NCBI GenBank assembly: GCA_035524095.1
Contig: DATKPK010000204.1
Location: 1 to 8,432, forward strand
Direction of reading: 5' to 3'
Source of the DNA: DATJUF01 sp035524095
GTDB lineage: Bacteria; Desulfobacterota; Binatia; Binatales; Binataceae
Length of the DNA: 8,432 nucleotides
Within the stretch, counting starts at the first letter, position 1. Each line of letters begins with the position of its first letter. The notes under the pieces are model-generated. The model had not been told where the DNA came from and did not search any database. It saw only the letters and a program-made list of their open reading frames with translations. Positions 1 to 6,890 of this stretch are shown here, one piece after another. The translations under genes were made by a program, and so were the position numbers.

Positions 1-1572
1 CGAGGGAAGCGTACCACCGGGTGTGAATTGCTCGGTGCTGTAATCAAAAGTCGCGACGGTGGGCGAGCTGCCGCCGGCGATAATGACTCGTCCGTCAGCC
101 ATCAGTGCGGCTGTCTGGCCCGAAGCTCCGTCTGGTAACGAGCCCGCCGCCGTTGTCCACGTGAGAGTATCGGTACTGAAGGTCTCTGCTGTGCTGAGTT
201 GATCGCCGTTGGCGTCGAGGCCACCCGCAATGAGTACATCGCCGTTGGCGAGCTTGGTCACGGCGTCGTCGTAACGCGGAGTTTTTTCCGATGAAATCGC
301 TCCCCAAGAATCTGACCCTGTGATGTAGCGCGCAGGGGTTGCGACTGCGGAAGGAGCGACTTCCCCGCCGACCAATATTACCCAGCCATTATCAAGCAGA
401 ACTGCTGAATGATCGTAGCGCGGGACACTTGGTACAAGGATTGTTTCAGCTCGCCAACTACCCTGTGACGCGCTGCTGGCCGGAGGAGTGAAGAACTCGT
501 AATCCTGCGCCAGAGTGTAACCGCTCGCGGATGAATTGTCGGTCAATCCGCCCACGACCATCACTGTCCCATCGGGCATCAGCGTGGCCGTATGCGCTAA
601 CCTCGCGACGACAAGCGAGGCGACCTCGGTCCAGGTTTTAGACGGAGGATCGTAAATCTCCGCTGACCCCAGCGTCGCGGAGCCTCCGCCTGCCGAGAGG
701 TTACCTGTGTTCACGTAGGTATCGGAGCCACCCACGGCGAGCACTTGCCCGTTGTTGAGCAATGTCAGCGTGAATTGCGTTCGCGCCTGATTCATCGACC
801 CCGTGGGGGCGACGGTCTGGGTTGCCGGGTTATAGATGTAAGCGTTGGCAAAGGCATTGGTCCCGTCGTCGCCGCCCGCGATTAGAATCTGTCCGCTGGG
901 AAGCGCGACACTGCGGTAGTTTTCCGGTAACTCGCCACCATCGACGCCGCCCGCAAAGGAGTCGAAGCTGCCAGAAGGCGAGGCGGTTTCAGCTACGGGA
1001 TCATAAATCACCGGCAACGATGCATAACCACCCAGCAGGAAGACATCACCTGCAGCGGTCGGCGCGACGGCCGGCGCCGGCGTAGGCGTCGGAGTGGGTG
1101 GCGTTGGAGTCGGTGACGGAGGAGGTGTCGGCGTGATGGTTGGTCCCGATAATGACGCCGTTCCGGAAACTGAGATTTTGAACGCTGTCTTGTCGCCGGC
1201 AACGGTGATCTTTAATGGCTGGCTGAACTTGCCCTTCTTTGTCGGCGAAAACTGTACGACCACCGCGCAGCTTTGCGCCGGTTGCAACGTAACCCCAGTG
1301 CAACCATCGGAACTAATTTTGAAAGGTGAATTGATCGAGACAGCTGAAATCGTCGCCGGGGCGTTGCCATTCACATTGACGACCGACAACGGTTGCGATG
1401 TAAGGGTGAACCCTGGATACACCACGCCCACGTTAAGCGGTTTCGGCTCGAACATCAGCTTGGGCTTGGATAGGGTGGCTGTAGCCGATGCTTTGGGTGC
1501 CGAGATGACAGCCACGCCGCCGATCAGGATTGCAAGGCCAGTAAGTAGAAGTACGAAGCGCGACCGATTCAT
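1..1572 (-). CDS. Secreted choice-of-anchor-D / kelch-repeat protein (C-terminus cut by window edge)
   Basis: I read 524 codons from the ATG at 1572 without a stop to base 1, so the 3' end lies outside the window. Residues 1-30 are a clear signal peptide: NRSR, a hydrophobic core (FVLLLTGLAILIGG), then an AxA-type site near KASA. Residues about 37-138 resemble the choice-of-anchor-D / ASPM-SPD-2-Hydin immunoglobulin-like fold (LNVGVV start, C91 and C102, VVVQFSPTKKGKFS, ending KISVSGTA). A Pro/Thr-rich linker covers about 144-172. From about 175 on there are seven kelch-type repeats, each with a hydrophobic strand ending in GG (at 180, 233, 281, 341, 402, 450, 500) followed by a Y/F-D/N-P or W element, as in a seven-bladed beta-propeller. 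No galactose-oxidase-type copper site could be confirmed. It is probably an exported or surface binding protein; the ligand is unknown. Its ATG overlaps the stop of the upstream DUF2844 gene. Confidence 0.88.
   Translation of the reverse strand, partial: MNRSRFVLLLTGLAILIGGVAVISAPKASATATLSKPKLMFEPKPLNVGVVYPGFTLTSQPLSVVNVNGNAPATISAVSINSPFKISSDGCTGVTLQPAQSCAVVVQFSPTKKGKFSQPLKITVAGDKTAFKISVSGTASLSGPTITPTPPPSPTPTPPTPTPTPAPAVAPTAAGDVFLLGGYASLPVIYDPVAETASPSGSFDSFAGGVDGGELPENYRSVALPSGQILIAGGDDGTNAFANAYIYNPATQTVAPTGSMNQARTQFTLTLLNNGQVLAVGGSDTYVNTGNLSAGGGSATLGSAEIYDPPSKTWTEVASLVVARLAHTATLMPDGTVMVVGGLTDNSSASGYTLAQDYEFFTPPASSASQGSWRAETILVPSVPRYDHSAVLLDNGWVILVGGEVAPSAVATPARYITGSDSWGAISSEKTPRYDDAVTKLANGDVLIAGGLDANGDQLSTAETFSTDTLTWTTAAGSLPDGASGQTAALMADGRVIIAGGSSPTVATFDYSTEQFTPGGTLPS
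1057..1143 (-). repeat. Low-complexity Pro-Thr linker within the kelch protein
   Basis: This stretch encodes residues about 144-172 of the kelch protein as repeated Thr-Pro and Pro-Pro units (for example PSPTPTPPTPTPTP). On the plus strand it reads as imperfect GGNGTNGGNGT-like repeats. It joins the Ig-like domain to the propeller, as extended Pro-Thr linkers commonly do in secreted multidomain proteins. The repeat units are imperfect but could still vary in length between strains. Confidence 0.75.
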
Positions 1573-2168
1573 TGTACGACGTTCCTTGCGTCAACACCGG
1601 CGGGGACCAGCTTGGGAGCCCAAGCACGACCGACGACGAAGCCCATTGGCCCACCCATCTCCACCACGAGCGACGAACTGTGAACCGCAGCCCGGTGAAG
1701 GCCTATATGCGGACTATTTGCGATAGCCTTGTGCCAGCCATCGAAATACGTGCCGAGCAGGAGTTGCAGGTCAGGCGTGCCATGTCCCTGCCATGCGAGT
1801 CCAAAGACTTTGCCGTCAGGCCTGACAAATTCGCGGACTCGCAGATTGTTGGCCGTACTGAACTCGTTATAGGTGTATTTCTCACCGGTGCTGGTGCGCA
1901 GCACATAAGACTGAACCGCCGACTGAGGGCTTGAAGAAATCGATTGAGCCGCGGCCGCCGGACCGGAGGCCGTCACCGCACCGAGCTTTTGGGCATCACT
2001 CGTAACCGAGGCAATACTGCCTCCAAGACTTGCCTCAGCCCTACGCACGCTCGCACCGGCGACTAGCATCGCCACGCAGACGCTTAGGCTTGCGATCACG
2101 ATTTTAGTCAGCCAACCACTCCAAACCTTAGGGCGCCGCTGCCAGTATGTGTCTTCATTCGCTATCAT
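1569..2168 (-). CDS. DUF2844 domain-containing exported protein
   Basis: The protein has 199 residues. Residues 1-20 are polar and basic, 21-40 form one hydrophobic segment (KIVIASLSVCVAMLVAGA), and AEA at 44-46 followed by SLGG looks like a signal-peptidase site, so the mature part is probably periplasmic or surface-exposed. The mature region matches my knowledge of DUF2844: it begins ASLGGS, then a Ser/Ala-rich stretch, YTYNEF at 98-103, VREFVRPDGKVFGLAWQG at 111-128, PDLQLLLGTYF at 132-142, and a C-terminal LVVEMGG...GRAWAPKLVPAGV. The function of DUF2844 is unknown; in Burkholderia it is often next to a DUF3443 gene. Here its TGA overlaps the ATG of a secreted kelch protein by the ATGA arrangement, which implies coupled expression and perhaps joint function. 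The start at 2168 has only a weak upstream GACGGAC. No better upstream start was seen, and internal starts would cut the signal segment. Confidence 0.85.
   Translation of the reverse strand: MIANEDTYWQRRPKVWSGWLTKIVIASLSVCVAMLVAGASVRRAEASLGGSIASVTSDAQKLGAVTASGPAAAAQSISSSPQSAVQSYVLRTSTGEKYTYNEFSTANNLRVREFVRPDGKVFGLAWQGHGTPDLQLLLGTYFDGWHKAIANSPHIGLHRAAVHSSSLVVEMGGPMGFVVGRAWAPKLVPAGVDARNVVQ
1582..1587 (-). promoter_or_regulatory. Ribosome binding site of the kelch gene
   Basis: On the minus strand AAGGAA lies 9 nt before the ATG at 1572, inside the last codons of the DUF2844 gene. It supports this ATG as the start and fits translation re-initiation after the overlapping TGA. Confidence 0.65.
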
Positions 2169-2240
2169 TTTTTGTCCGTCGGCGGTTCTTTCACGCTATT
2201 TGGACGCAGAAGAAGCGGTATTCTTCACCTTGCGCGCCGA

Positions 2241-2271
2241 ATTATCTACGATTTCGGGTCGTCCGAGACAA
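2241..2271 (-). promoter_or_regulatory. Candidate sigma-70-type promoter for the DUF2844-kelch pair
   Basis: Read on the minus strand, TTGTCT (2271-2266) and GATAAT (2246-2241) are separated by 19 bp. The -10 matches the consensus at 5 of 6 positions and the -35 at 4 of 6. It lies about 73 bp before the ATG at 2168. The spacer is longer than the ideal 17 bp, so this is a modest candidate from sequence match alone. Confidence 0.3.
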
Positions 2272-2314
2272 GTCCGCATCTACATGGGCGGCCATGACAT
2301 TCAGATTCGTGGGT

Positions 2315-2350
2315 CACCCCCGCTCTACGATACCTATGCCACCGGGGGTG
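2315..2350. repeat. Perfect inverted repeat, possible operator or hairpin
   Basis: CACCCCCG (2315-2322) and its exact reverse complement CGGGGGTG (2343-2350) flank a 20-nt centre. It lies in the divergent intergenic region, about 44 bp upstream of the candidate -35 of the DUF2844 gene and about 305 bp upstream of the GH15 start. It could be a regulator half-site pair or an RNA hairpin. No regulator gene is in view. Confidence 0.45.
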
Positions 2351-2655
2351 TTGCGGGACACTTGATGCCGCCTGGCAACGACTCTGGGCAAGTCACTTTA
2401 TCTCTTCGCACGGTTTCTTAGGCTTTAGCGTAGCTCAGTGTACGTTTTTGATTAACCTTCGGCAAGGCAGTCTTTGTGTCATTTAAGTCGTGCTAGAGGC
2501 CATTAATAGATAGAGCTGTTCCATCAAATTAGCGCAGTAGCTGGCAAAGATAGGCAATTTTCATTTCCGCGGCCAGTTTCAGATGAAGATCACCTATCGT
2601 CCCGGGATGTATTGTGGTTCGTTGATCTGCACAGGAGCCGCGGTCAAAAGAGTCT

Positions 2656-4467
2656 ATGAGTCTGTACATCGAGGATTACGCGATCATCGGCGACACCTGC
2701 ACGGCTGCGCTCGTCGGGCACGACGGCTCAATCGATTGGCTCTGCGCGCCGCGCTTCGACTCGGGAGCCTGTTTCGCCGCACTGCTGGGCGGCGCGAATA
2801 ACGGCTTCTGGCGGTTGGCGCCGGCTGGCGGCGAAGTAAAATCGCAGCGCCATTATCGTCAGGACACGCTGGTCCTCGAGACTGATTTCGCAACCGCCAC
2901 CGGCAGCGTCAGGGTGATCGACTTTATGCCGACGTCGGACCGCACCGGCCGCGTCGCCGTCGTACGAATCGTGAAAGGAATCAGCGGCGCCGTGCCGATG
3001 CGGTCGGAGGCAGTTTTCCGCTTCGACTACGGGCGCACCGTACCTTGGATACGCCAGCGCGAAAATGGCTTCAACGCGGTCGCTGGTCCGAACGCCGTCA
3101 CATTACAGAGTACAGTTCCGATGCATCCTGAAAATGGAGCATTTTGCAGCGACTTTACTATCAGCGGAGGCGCGACTGAGGTATTCGCTGCCGAATTCTA
3201 TCCCTCACATGAGCACGAGCCTGGAGCGTGTGATGGACTCGCGATGCTGTCGATCACCGAGCAGTGGTGGCGTGCATGGGCTGCGCGGTGCCGATGGGAA
3301 GGCGAATGGCGCGACGCCGTCGTTCGTTCAGCGATCACGTTGAAGGCGCTGACCTATCGTCCGACGGCAGGTATCGTCGCCGCTGCGACCACCTCGCTGC
3401 CGGAAAATCTCGGCGGCTCCCGCAACTGGGACTATCGCTATTGCTGGCTTCGCGATTCAACCTTCACGCTCTACGCGCTATTGCTTTGCGGATATGCAGA
3501 TGAGGCGAAAGAATGGCGCGAATGGCTATTGCGTGCGATCGCTGGGCGTCCACAGGATATGCAGATTATGTATGGCATCGCGGGGGAACGCGACCTCCCG
3601 GAATTCGAGGTGCCGTGGCTTAGTGGCTATGGCAATAGCAAGCCGGTACGTATTGGCAATGCGGCGCATCAGCAATTCCAGCTCGACGTTTATGGCGAAG
3701 TGATGGATACCCTGTACGTTGCAGGGAAGTATGGGGTTCCATCGGACAACGATGTCTGGCGGATGCAAACTCAGTTGATGGAGTTCATTGAGTCGGCCTG
3801 GCAGCATCCTGACGAAGGAATCTGGGAGATTCGCGGCGAGCGGCAACATTTTACCCATTCCAAGGTTATGGCATGGGTCGCGGCGGATCGCGCGATCAAA
3901 TCGATCAAGCGCTATAGACTCGGCGGACCGATCGCGAAATGGACCGCGATGCGGGATCAGATCCATCGCGAAGTTTGCGAACGCGGATTCGACCGCCAGC
4001 GCAACAGCTTTGTCCAACACTATGACACGACAGCCCTCGACGCGTCATTGTTGATGATCCCGCTCGTCGGGTTTCTACCCGCCCATGACGCGCGAGTGCG
4101 TGGCACCGTCGATGCAATCCGGCGTGAGCTGATGAAGGACGGTCTCGTCGAGCGCTACGCCACTGAGACGGGCGTTGACGGCTTGCCTCCCGGTGAAGGA
4201 GCGTTCCTGCCATGCAGCTTTTGGCTGGCAGACAATCTTACGGTTCTGGGCCATTATGACGAGGCGCGCGAATTGTTCGAAAGGCTCCTGGCACTGCGCA
4301 ACGACCTGGGGTTGCTTGCGGAAGAATATGATCCGGTTAAGCAGCGGCTGACGGGGAATTTTCCACAGGCGCTGACGCACGTCTGTCTCATCAATACTGC
4401 GCACAATCTGATGCTGGGGGCAGGACCCGCGTTGCAGCGAGCCGATCATAACGGCAAAACGCCTTAG
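2656..4467 (+). CDS. Glycoside hydrolase family 15 enzyme (glucoamylase- or trehalase-type)
   Basis: This is a complete 603-residue member of the GH15 family, close to the roughly 600 residues usual for bacterial forms. The N-terminal beta-sandwich opens with the typical IEDYAIIGD, SIDWLCAPRFDS and ACFAALLGG (residues 5-46). The (alpha/alpha)6 catalytic domain begins around 225 and shows NWDYRYCWLRDS (257-268, with W264, R266 and D267 matching the glucoamylase -1 subsite), GIWEIRGER (388-396) with E391 as likely catalytic acid, and AEEYDP...GNFPQA (555-572) with E556 or E557 as likely base. GH15 enzymes are inverting exo-hydrolases. This subgroup, without a signal peptide and with these motifs, includes both glucoamylases and the trehalases of mycobacteria and thermoacidophilic archaea, so the substrate (maltodextrin or alpha,alpha-trehalose) stays open. 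No signal peptide, so probably cytoplasmic. ATG 2656 fits the family's first residues and an in-frame stop lies just upstream; the nearby Shine-Dalgarno is weak. It lies upstream of glgX on the same strand. Confidence 0.92.
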   Translation: MSLYIEDYAIIGDTCTAALVGHDGSIDWLCAPRFDSGACFAALLGGANNGFWRLAPAGGEVKSQRHYRQDTLVLETDFATATGSVRVIDFMPTSDRTGRVAVVRIVKGISGAVPMRSEAVFRFDYGRTVPWIRQRENGFNAVAGPNAVTLQSTVPMHPENGAFCSDFTISGGATEVFAAEFYPSHEHEPGACDGLAMLSITEQWWRAWAARCRWEGEWRDAVVRSAITLKALTYRPTAGIVAAATTSLPENLGGSRNWDYRYCWLRDSTFTLYALLLCGYADEAKEWREWLLRAIAGRPQDMQIMYGIAGERDLPEFEVPWLSGYGNSKPVRIGNAAHQQFQLDVYGEVMDTLYVAGKYGVPSDNDVWRMQTQLMEFIESAWQHPDEGIWEIRGERQHFTHSKVMAWVAADRAIKSIKRYRLGGPIAKWTAMRDQIHREVCERGFDRQRNSFVQHYDTTALDASLLMIPLVGFLPAHDARVRGTVDAIRRELMKDGLVERYATETGVDGLPPGEGAFLPCSFWLADNLTVLGHYDEARELFERLLALRNDLGLLAEEYDPVKQRLTGNFPQALTHVCLINTAHNLMLGAGPALQRADHNGKTP

Positions 4468-4486
4468 CCGGTAAATTATACATTAA

Positions 4487-4519
4487 CGAAGCGCGCAGCG
4501 TCCTAAGCTGGATGCTTCG
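4487..4519 (+). terminator. Imperfect hairpin after the GH15 gene, possible weak terminator
   Basis: CGAAGC (4487-4492) pairs with GCTTCG (4514-4519), and inside it CAGC pairs with GCTG around a 7-nt loop, with a 3x3 internal loop between the stems. It is followed by ATTTAT rather than a true U-tract and begins 20 bp after the GH15 stop. It may attenuate or stabilise the transcript rather than end it. Confidence 0.3.
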
Positions 4520-4671
4520 ATTTATCAGCCTGCGACCGGATTGGCATAAGAAGCACGCCGCAATAAAGACTCCAGATGAAGGCTGGCCACTCTTATACAT
4601 GGCATGGGTTGTGCTGAGCTAGACGATTCAGATTATCCTGACTAATGAGTTCCTGAAATATCGATTTATCA

Positions 4672-4677
4672 AAGGTG
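4672..4677 (+). promoter_or_regulatory. Ribosome binding site of glgX
   Basis: AAGGTG lies 8 nt before the ATG at 4686. It supports that start over later in-frame methionines. The 218-bp gap after the GH15 gene leaves room for a separate promoter, but no convincing -35/-10 pair was found in it. Confidence 0.5.
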
Positions 4678-4685
4678 CGTTACGC

Positions 4686-6878
4686 ATGGCGAATGATGCG
4701 CGGAAATCACGAATACTTGAAGGACTCCCTTATCCCAAAGGAGCAACATGGGATGGCTTGGGAGTCAACTTCGCACTATTTTCGGCGCATGCAACGAAAG
4801 TCGAGTTATGCTTGTTCGATGACAAGGGTGAAACGGAGATCGAGCGAATCGAGTTGCCCGAGTTTACCGATGAAGTATGGCATGGTTATTTGCCTGACGC
4901 TCGTCCCGGCACCGTCTATGGCTATCGTGTCTACGGTCCTTACGAGCCAGCCGCCGGTCATCGCTTCAACCATAACAAGCTATTGCTTGATCCCTACGCT
5001 AAAGCTCATGTCGGCAGCCTGAAATGGGGTCCTGAAGTCTTCGGTTATACGATCGGAGCGGAGGAAGCCGATCTTAAGTTTGACGAGCGTGATAGTGCTT
5101 CGTTGATGCCGAAATCCAAGGTAATCGATCCGGCGTTCACATGGGTCAGGGATCGCGCGCCACGGATCCCGTGGGGTCGAACGATTGTCTACGAAACTCA
5201 TGTCAAAGGCTTCACGATGTTACATCCGGCAGTGCCCAAGGAATTTCGCGGCACTTTTGCCGGGCTCGGGCGGCAGGAAGTTATTGACTATATCAAGAGT
5301 CTTGGAATCACCGCTGTAGAGCTGATGCCGATTCATTCGTTCATCAACGATAGCTACTTGCTGGATAAGAAGCTGACTAATTACTGGGGTTATAACACCA
5401 TCGGTTTCTTTGCGCCGGATCCCCGCTATTCAGCCACTGGCGAAATCGCGGAATTCAAGCAGATGATCGCGCACTTGCATGACGCCGGTCTCGAAGTGAT
5501 TCTCGACGTCGTTTATAACCATACGGCCGAAGGCAGTGAGCTTGGTCCGACATTATCATTTAAGGGCATCGACAACGCATCCTATTATCGGCTGCTGCCC
5601 GACAAGCCGCGTTACTATATAAATGATACTGGGACTGGAAATACTCTGAATCTCAGTCATCCGCATGTCTTGCAACTTGTGACCGATAGCCTCCGCTATT
5701 GGGTCACCGAAATGCACGTCGATGGCTTCCGTTTCGATCTCGCGACTATTCTTGGCCGCGAGCCGTACGGCTTCGACGAAGGCGGCGGGTTTCTCGATAG
5801 CTGCCGTCAGGATCCTGCGCTGTCACAAGTCAAACTAATCGCCGAACCGTGGGACCTTGGCCCCGGTGGCTATCAGGTCGGAGGCTTTCCTCCTGGATGG
5901 GCTGAATGGAACGATCGCTATCGCGATACAGTGCGTAGTTATTGGAAGGGCGACGAGCATAAAGTTGCCGAGATGGCCACGCGCCTCGCAGCTTCCGGCG
6001 ACCTCTTCAATCGGCGTGGCCGCAAGCCTTGGGCGAGTGTAAACTTCATTACAGCACACGATGGGTTCACACTACATGATCTCGTCTCGTACAATGACAA
6101 ACATAATGAAGCCAACGGTGAAGATAACCGCGATGGTAACTCGAATAATCATTCGTGGAATTGCGGTGCCGAAGGTCCAACTGACGATCCGGAAATAAAT
6201 CGCCTACGCCAACGCCAGATGCGGAATTTACTGGCAACCTTGTTGCTGTCTCAGGGAACCCCGATGCTATTGGCGGGAGATGAATTTGGCCGTACGCAAG
6301 GAGGAAACAACAATGCCTATTGTCAAGATAATCAAATAAGCTGGCTCAACTGGGAAATCAAAGACGAAGGCCGCGTATTGACTGATTTTGTCCGCCGTCT
6401 GACGATGTTGCGGAATGCCTTTCCCGTTCTTCGCCGCGAACGGTTCTTTAGCGGTAATTGGGATGAAACACTCGAAGTGAAGGACGTCACCTGGTTCAAT
6501 TCCTTCGGCAAAGAGATGCAGCAGGAGGATTGGGGTGACGGTAACCAGCGCTGCTTCGCGATGTTGATGGACGGGCGTGCGCAGGCTACTGGTATTCGTC
6601 GGCTCGGGACTGACGCAACATTGCTAGTTGTGATGAATGCCCATCATGATGTGGTGACTTTCACTTTGCCCGCGGTGACCGGGGGCGATCGTTGGCGATG
6701 TCTGATCGATACCGACGATTACGAGCGCGACGAATTACCCGTGTTCAGACCCAAAAATACCTACGATGCAGCCGCACGCTCGCTGGTTCTATTCGCCCTC
6801 GACGATCGTGGTGAAACCGTGCGGATGGTCCGTCAAATCGCGCTTGACTTGTCGCGCAGCAAACAGCTCGCGCGGTGA
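4686..6878 (+). CDS. glgX: Glycogen debranching enzyme GlgX/TreX (GH13 isoamylase type)
   Basis: The 730-residue protein hydrolyses alpha-1,6 branches of glycogen or maltodextrin to give linear chains. It has an N-terminal CBM48/isoamylase-N domain (about 13-125: GLPYPKGATWDG, VNFALFSAHA, YGYRVYGPYEP, RFNHNKLLLDPYA), a GH13 barrel (about 165-590) and a C-terminal beta domain. Barrel landmarks are VYETHVKGFT (168-177), DVVYNHTAEG (274-283), DGFRFDLA with nucleophile D351, IAEPWD with acid E387, and TAHDGFTLHDLV with D459; all three catalytic residues are present. NEANGEDNRDG (474-484) and LLAGDEFGRTQGGNNNAYCQDN (528-549) are strongly typical of GlgX/TreX. The length is slightly above the usual 650-720, mainly at the C-terminus. 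No signal peptide, so cytoplasmic. Its convergent neighbour is treZ, so here it probably supplies chains for trehalose synthesis (a TreX role), although glycogen breakdown is equally compatible. Confidence 0.95.
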   Translation: MANDARKSRILEGLPYPKGATWDGLGVNFALFSAHATKVELCLFDDKGETEIERIELPEFTDEVWHGYLPDARPGTVYGYRVYGPYEPAAGHRFNHNKLLLDPYAKAHVGSLKWGPEVFGYTIGAEEADLKFDERDSASLMPKSKVIDPAFTWVRDRAPRIPWGRTIVYETHVKGFTMLHPAVPKEFRGTFAGLGRQEVIDYIKSLGITAVELMPIHSFINDSYLLDKKLTNYWGYNTIGFFAPDPRYSATGEIAEFKQMIAHLHDAGLEVILDVVYNHTAEGSELGPTLSFKGIDNASYYRLLPDKPRYYINDTGTGNTLNLSHPHVLQLVTDSLRYWVTEMHVDGFRFDLATILGREPYGFDEGGGFLDSCRQDPALSQVKLIAEPWDLGPGGYQVGGFPPGWAEWNDRYRDTVRSYWKGDEHKVAEMATRLAASGDLFNRRGRKPWASVNFITAHDGFTLHDLVSYNDKHNEANGEDNRDGNSNNHSWNCGAEGPTDDPEINRLRQRQMRNLLATLLLSQGTPMLLAGDEFGRTQGGNNNAYCQDNQISWLNWEIKDEGRVLTDFVRRLTMLRNAFPVLRRERFFSGNWDETLEVKDVTWFNSFGKEMQQEDWGDGNQRCFAMLMDGRAQATGIRRLGTDATLLVVMNAHHDVVTFTLPAVTGGDRWRCLIDTDDYERDELPVFRPKNTYDAAARSLVLFALDDRGETVRMVRQIALDLSRSKQLAR

Positions 6879-6890
6879 GTTCGGCAGTAT

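Larger units (their letters stand above)
2169..2655. other. Divergent intergenic region between DUF2844 and GH15 genes
   Basis: These 487 bp separate two divergently transcribed genes. The only open frames are short, have no recognisable motifs, and overlap the neighbouring gene starts. The region holds a perfect 8-bp inverted repeat (2315-2350) and a candidate minus-strand promoter (2241-2271), both listed separately. The half nearer the GH15 gene (about 2400-2600) is visibly more A/T-rich, as promoter DNA often is, but I found no convincing -35/-10 pair there. No tRNA or riboswitch core was recognised. Confidence 0.7.

Noticed and set aside
1094..1726. A 210-codon plus-strand open frame
   Set aside because: It lies opposite the kelch and DUF2844 genes, both of which have clear signal peptides and domain motifs, and its own translation shows no recognisable domain.
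2149..2421. A 90-codon plus-strand open frame in the divergent intergenic region
   Set aside because: It starts inside the 5' end of the DUF2844 gene, shows no family motif, and lies over the candidate promoter and inverted repeat. I treat it as non-coding.
2429..2441. GCGTAGCTCAGTG, which resembles a tRNA D-arm
   Set aside because: No matching acceptor stem, anticodon arm or GGTTCGAATCC-like T-arm follows within tRNA distance.
2632..2637. CAGGAG as the Shine-Dalgarno of the GH15 gene
   Set aside because: It lies 18 nt before the ATG at 2656, too far for normal use, and no suitable start codon in the GH15 frame lies closer to it.
3526..4449. Two minus-strand open frames of 164 and 124 codons
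   Set aside because: Both lie opposite the well-conserved GH15 catalytic region and are antisense shadows of it.
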